Shown here: in pieces, positions 4,767 to 7,394 of the stretch | Layout of the letters: each line of letters begins with the position of its first letter | Numbering within the stretch: the first letter of the stretch is position 1 | From: PCRC01 sp040384665 | GTDB taxonomy: Bacteria; Pseudomonadota; Gammaproteobacteria; Burkholderiales; Burkholderiaceae_C | DNA length: 7,394 nucleotides | Assembly: GCA_040384665.1 (NCBI GenBank) | Contig: JAZKIY010000077.1 | Location: 1-7,394, forward strand | Direction: 5' to 3' | Made by a program: the position numbers and the translations under genes | The notes under the pieces: generated by a model | What the model was told of the DNA's origin: nothing | What the model saw: only the letters and a program-made list of their open reading frames with translations | The model's database searches: none

Positions 4767-5624
4767 ATGCGCCGCACGCCGCACCTGAACACCCTGCCCC
4801 TGGGCAATGTGGACCCGTTCATCCCCACGCCCGCACAGCCGGTGCGCTGCCGTGCGCGACCGCTGCAGCACGACACGCACATTGAACCGCACCAGCACCC
4901 CTGGGCGCAGGTGGCGTGCTGCGCCAGCGGGCTGATCCAGGTGACGGTGGCCCCGGCAGCAGGCGCCGAGCGCAGCTGCACCGTGCCGCCGTCGCGCGCG
5001 CTGTGGATTCCCCCCGGCGCACTGCACGCGGTGACCGTCCTGGAGTCTGCCGCGCTGCACACCCTTTACATCGACCCGAGCGCCGTGCCGGACGGCTGGC
5101 ACGACTGCCGCATGCTGGTGGTGAGCCGGCTGATGGCCGAGCTGATGGCGCAGGTGGACGTGGGCCGCAGCGCCGAAGTACCGGCGCGGCAAAGCGCACT
5201 GACCACCCTGCTGCTGGACGAACTGCGCCATGCCGACACCCAGCCGCTGGGCGTGCCCTTGCCACGCGCCGGCGGCGACCGGCGGCTGCGCGCGCTGTGC
5301 GACGCGGTGATGCGCGCGCCCACGCAGCACCCGACGCTGGCCGGTTGGGCCGAGGACATTGGCGCCAGCGAACGCACGCTGGCCCGGCTGTTCCGCACCG
5401 AGCTGGGCACCAGCTACCAGCGCTGGCGCCAGCAGGTGCTGCTGGCCCACGCGCTGCCCATGCTGGCGCGCGGCCAGCCGGTGGGCCAGGTGGCGGCGGC
5501 CTGCGGCTACGCGAGCGACAGCGCCTTCACCGCGATGTTCCGCACCGCCATGGGCCAGGCACCGAGCCAGTTTGCGGCGCGTGCCAAACCGGTGCGTGGC
5601 ACGGATTTGCTACTTAATTCATAG
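4767..5624 (+). CDS. AraC-family transcriptional regulator
   Basis: From the preferred ATG this is a 285-residue protein. The N-terminal half is a cupin-like sensor domain with HIEPHQHPWAQV (38-49) and ALWIPPGALHAVTV (78-91). The C-terminal part is a two-helix-turn-helix AraC DNA-binding domain: LAGWAEDIGASERTLARLFRTELG (191-214) and VGQVAAACGYASDSAFTAMFRTAMGQAPSQF (239-269), the second carrying the family signature. The frame is open to an ATG at 4701 (307 residues), but the extra 22 residues look unlike the family and would put the dyad at 4711-4727 inside the gene, so 4767 is favoured; neither has a good Shine-Dalgarno sequence. Arrangement and architecture resemble E. coli NimR beside its divergent MFS target NimT, which suggests inducer-dependent control of the neighbouring transporter. 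The last six codons appear to lie within a degenerate intergenic repeat. Confidence 0.92.
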   Translation: MRRTPHLNTLPLGNVDPFIPTPAQPVRCRARPLQHDTHIEPHQHPWAQVACCASGLIQVTVAPAAGAERSCTVPPSRALWIPPGALHAVTVLESAALHTLYIDPSAVPDGWHDCRMLVVSRLMAELMAQVDVGRSAEVPARQSALTTLLLDELRHADTQPLGVPLPRAGGDRRLRALCDAVMRAPTQHPTLAGWAEDIGASERTLARLFRTELGTSYQRWRQQVLLAHALPMLARGQPVGQVAAACGYASDSAFTAMFRTAMGQAPSQFAARAKPVRGTDLLLNS

Positions 5625-5690
5625 CCTAATCGCAAGGCTTCACTAGGGCTCAGGCGCTGAAACGCTTGAAAAATGCCGCTCGAAGGCCCT
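5604..5690. repeat. Degenerate intergenic repeat of a Comamonadaceae-like type
   Basis: The stretch starting GATTTGCTACTTAATTCATAG, followed by CGCAAGG, CACTAGGGCT and CGCTTGAAAA, resembles, from memory, an abundant short dispersed element between genes of Comamonadaceae. Internal symmetry includes GCTA/TAGC (5609-5625), AGCC/GGCT (5623-5639) and AGGGC/GCCCT (5645-5690). It spans the end of the AraC gene and most of the gap to the convergent permease gene, where it may help end transcription. There is no second copy in this window to confirm it. Confidence 0.4.
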
Positions 5691-5699
5691 GCAAATGCT

Positions 5700-6845
5700 T
5701 CAAAGGCGCCAAAACCACAGCAGGTACACCACCAGCCCGGACACCAGCAGGAACGGCACCGAGTACAGGTGAAACACCCACCAGGCCCGGCGGTCGGCCA
5801 CCATGCGCAAGGCAATCAGGTTGGCCAGTGACCCCACCACCAGGCCAAAGCCGCCCACGTTGACGGCGTAGGCCAGGGTTTGCCAGTCCTGCGTGTACTC
5901 GGCCAGCGCAATCACCGCGGGCACATTGCTGATGAGCTGCGACGCCGCAATGCCCAGCAGAAACAGCGTCTGGGGCTGCACGAGGTCGAAGCTGGCCATC
6001 AGCGCACGCACCGGTGCCAGCCCGGCCAGCAGCCGCAGGTCGACAAACATCAGCACAAACACCAGCAGCAAGGCCCAGTCGGTCTGGGCCAGCACGCGCG
6101 GGCGCAACAGCGCCATGGCCAGCACCACGGCGGCCACGGCCCAACCGGCCTGGTGCAGGTCGGTCAGCACCAGGAACGGCGCGTACAGCGCCAGCGAGAG
6201 CCAGAGCAACGGTGGGTCCATGGCCGAATCGGCTGTGCGTGGCGCCAACCGCAGCGCACGGCCCTTGAAAGCCAGAGCGGTCAGCAGCAGCAGCAAGGCC
6301 ATCAGCACCGCGACCAGCGGTGCCATGTGCCGAATGAACGCGACAAAGGAGGCGTGCGACAGCTGCCACAGGAACAGGTTTTGCGGGTTGCCCATCGGCG
6401 TCAGCGCGGAACCGGCATTGACCGCCAGCGCCTCGAACACCACCAGGCGCAGCAACGTGCCCTGCGCCAAACCAGTGAGGCGGGCAATGCCCAGCGTGAG
6501 GGGTACCACCACAAACAGGGCCACGTCGTTGGTCAGCAGCGTGGACAGCACCGCCGCCGCCAGCACCAGGCACAGCGCGGCACGGCGCTCGGTGGCCAGC
6601 CTGCCGGTCAACCAGCCGCCCAGGCGCTGCAGGCCGCCGCTGGACTCCACCCCTTTGGTGAGCACCAGCAGGCCGGTGAGCGCGGCCATGGTGGCCCAGT
6701 CCACCAGCGTGGGGTACAAGGCCAGCGGGACGTCCGACACCGCCGCCAGCAGGCCCAACGCCAGCAGCAGCAGCGTCAGGGTGGGGTCGTGGCGCAGGGC
6801 CCCGGCCAGCCTGGACCAGACCGTGGAAAAAGAAGCGTCGTGCAT
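5700..6845 (-). CDS. ArsB/SLC13-type (ion transporter superfamily) permease
   Basis: This 381-residue membrane protein has about 10-11 hydrophobic helices. It shows the repeated inverted-half signature of the ion transporter superfamily (ArsB, NhaD, CitM, DASS/SLC13, E. coli YbiR): STLLTNDVALFVVVPL (101-116) with NAGSALTPMGNPQNLFLW (143-160) in the first half, and ASQLISNVPAVIAL (301-314) with VGSLANLIALRMV (337-349) in the second. These hairpin loops bind the anion and ion in relatives. The substrate is uncertain: dicarboxylate, arsenite or another anion. The frame is open to an ATG at 6917, but that codon directly follows the T run of the acs terminator and lacks a Shine-Dalgarno sequence, so ATG 6845 is preferred. 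That start also has weak ribosome-binding support. Confidence 0.85.
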   Translation of the reverse strand: MHDASFSTVWSRLAGALRHDPTLTLLLLALGLLAAVSDVPLALYPTLVDWATMAALTGLLVLTKGVESSGGLQRLGGWLTGRLATERRAALCLVLAAAVLSTLLTNDVALFVVVPLTLGIARLTGLAQGTLLRLVVFEALAVNAGSALTPMGNPQNLFLWQLSHASFVAFIRHMAPLVAVLMALLLLLTALAFKGRALRLAPRTADSAMDPPLLWLSLALYAPFLVLTDLHQAGWAVAAVVLAMALLRPRVLAQTDWALLLVFVLMFVDLRLLAGLAPVRALMASFDLVQPQTLFLLGIAASQLISNVPAVIALAEYTQDWQTLAYAVNVGGFGLVVGSLANLIALRMVADRRAWWVFHLYSVPFLLVSGLVVYLLWFWRL

Positions 6846-6920
6846 GGAGCGGTTGGAAAAATCGGCTGGAGAGGTCGCGTCGCTAGTATGCCCATGGCGG
6901 GCTGGAACCCACCGCACATG

Positions 6921-6953
6921 AAAAAGCCCCGCTGGCTCGCACCAGCGGGGCTT
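6921..6953 (-). terminator. Intrinsic terminator of acs
   Basis: AAGCCCCGCTGG (6924-6935) and CCAGCGGGGCTT (6942-6953) form a perfect 12-bp GC-rich stem with a 6-base loop. On the minus strand the stem is followed by TTTTT (6921-6925). It begins 17 bases after the acs stop codon and separates acs from the downstream permease gene. Confidence 0.93.
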
Positions 6954-6970
6954 GCGGCGCCGTCAACCGA

Positions 6971-7394
6971 TTACAGGTTTTCGGACAGCTGCACCAGGAT
7001 GGCCGGGTTTTCCAGCGTGCTGGTGTCTTGCGTGATGGCCTCGCCCTTGGCGATGCCACGCAGCAGGCGGCGCATGATCTTGCCGGAGCGGGTTTTGGGC
7101 AGGTTGTCACCGAAACGGATGTCTTTCGGCTTGGCAATCGGGCCGATCTGCTTGCCGACCCAGTCGCGCAGTTCTTTGGCAATCGCCTTGGCTTCGTCGC
7201 CGGTGGGGCGCGAACGCTTCAACACCACGAAGGCCACGATGGCTTCGCCGGTCAGGTCGTCCGGGCGGCCGACCACAGCGGCTTCGGCCACCAGGTCGGA
7301 TTTGGACACCAGCGCCGACTCGATTTCCATCGTGCCCATGCGGTGGCCCGAGACGTTCAGCACGTCGTCGATGCGGCCGGTGATGCGGAAGTAG
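6971..7394 (-). CDS. acs: Acetyl-CoA synthetase, C-terminal part
   Basis: The last 140 codons of an AMP-forming acetyl-CoA synthetase are present; the 5' part lies beyond the window. The visible protein opens with YFRITGRIDDVLNVSGHRMG, the A8 hinge and start of the mobile C-terminal domain that rotates between adenylation and thioester formation. It continues with EIESALV, EAAVVGRPDDLTGEAIVAFV and LPKTRSGKIMRRLLR. The Lys in SGKIMRR (visible residue 105) is the conserved catalytic lysine that is acetylated by Pat-type enzymes in relatives. The end DTSTLENPAILVQL matches E. coli Acs closely. The enzyme activates acetate to acetyl-CoA in the cytosol, feeding the glyoxylate bypass that includes AceA. 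Transcription stops at the strong hairpin just downstream. Confidence 0.97.
   Translation of the reverse strand, partial: YFRITGRIDDVLNVSGHRMGTMEIESALVSKSDLVAEAAVVGRPDDLTGEAIVAFVVLKRSRPTGDEAKAIAKELRDWVGKQIGPIAKPKDIRFGDNLPKTRSGKIMRRLLRGIAKGEAITQDTSTLENPAILVQLSENL

Noticed and set aside
6885..6913. Promoter for the permease gene with -10 CATACT (6885-6890)
   Set aside because: No acceptable -35 hexamer lies 16-18 bases upstream and there is no extended -10, so it was not called.
5880..7394. Long plus-strand open frame opposite the permease and acs
   Set aside because: The translation is dominated by Gln/Arg/His/Gly, typical of antisense of hydrophobic genes. It runs through the acs terminator and across two real genes.

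Overview
The window is an ordinary, gene-dense, GC-rich bacterial chromosome segment. Its genes (AceA and Acs of proteobacterial type, an RraA-family protein, a SWIB protein with a histone-H1-like tail) and an intergenic repeat resembling one I recall from Comamonadaceae point to a betaproteobacterium of the order Burkholderiales, probably Comamonadaceae. This placement comes from recognising families, not from a search. I see no phage, insertion sequence, CRISPR array or defence system.

Layout, left to right. A partial tRNA-Val(CAC) lies on the minus strand, with its own promoter overlapping the stop codon of the next gene. That gene is aceA (isocitrate lyase, minus), preceded by a 297-base AT-rich regulatory region with two related dyads exactly 30 bp apart. 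Next on the minus strand is a tightly coupled pair, an RraA-family protein followed by a gamma-glutamylcyclotransferase-like protein, with one base between stop and start. A 332-base divergent region then leads to a plus-strand gene for a SWIB/MDM2-domain protein with a lysine/alanine/proline-rich tail, closed by a strong intrinsic terminator. An MFS transporter (minus) converges on that terminator. It is divergent from an AraC-family regulator (plus), the classic arrangement of an efflux or uptake gene beside its own regulator. After the regulator come a degenerate intergenic repeat, an ArsB/SLC13-type (ion transporter superfamily) permease on the minus strand, a strong terminator, and the 3' end of acs (acetyl-CoA synthetase, minus) running off the window.

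How the genes may work together. Acs (acetate to acetyl-CoA) and AceA (glyoxylate bypass) are both needed for growth on acetate and lie about 5.5 kb apart here, but they are clearly separate transcription units. The AraC regulator probably controls the divergent MFS gene. The RraA-like and GGCT-like proteins are almost certainly co-transcribed; no shared pathway is evident. The most informative non-coding signals are the paired operators at aceA, a 10-bp inverted repeat upstream of the SWIB gene, a dyad between the MFS and AraC genes, and the embedded tRNA promoter.
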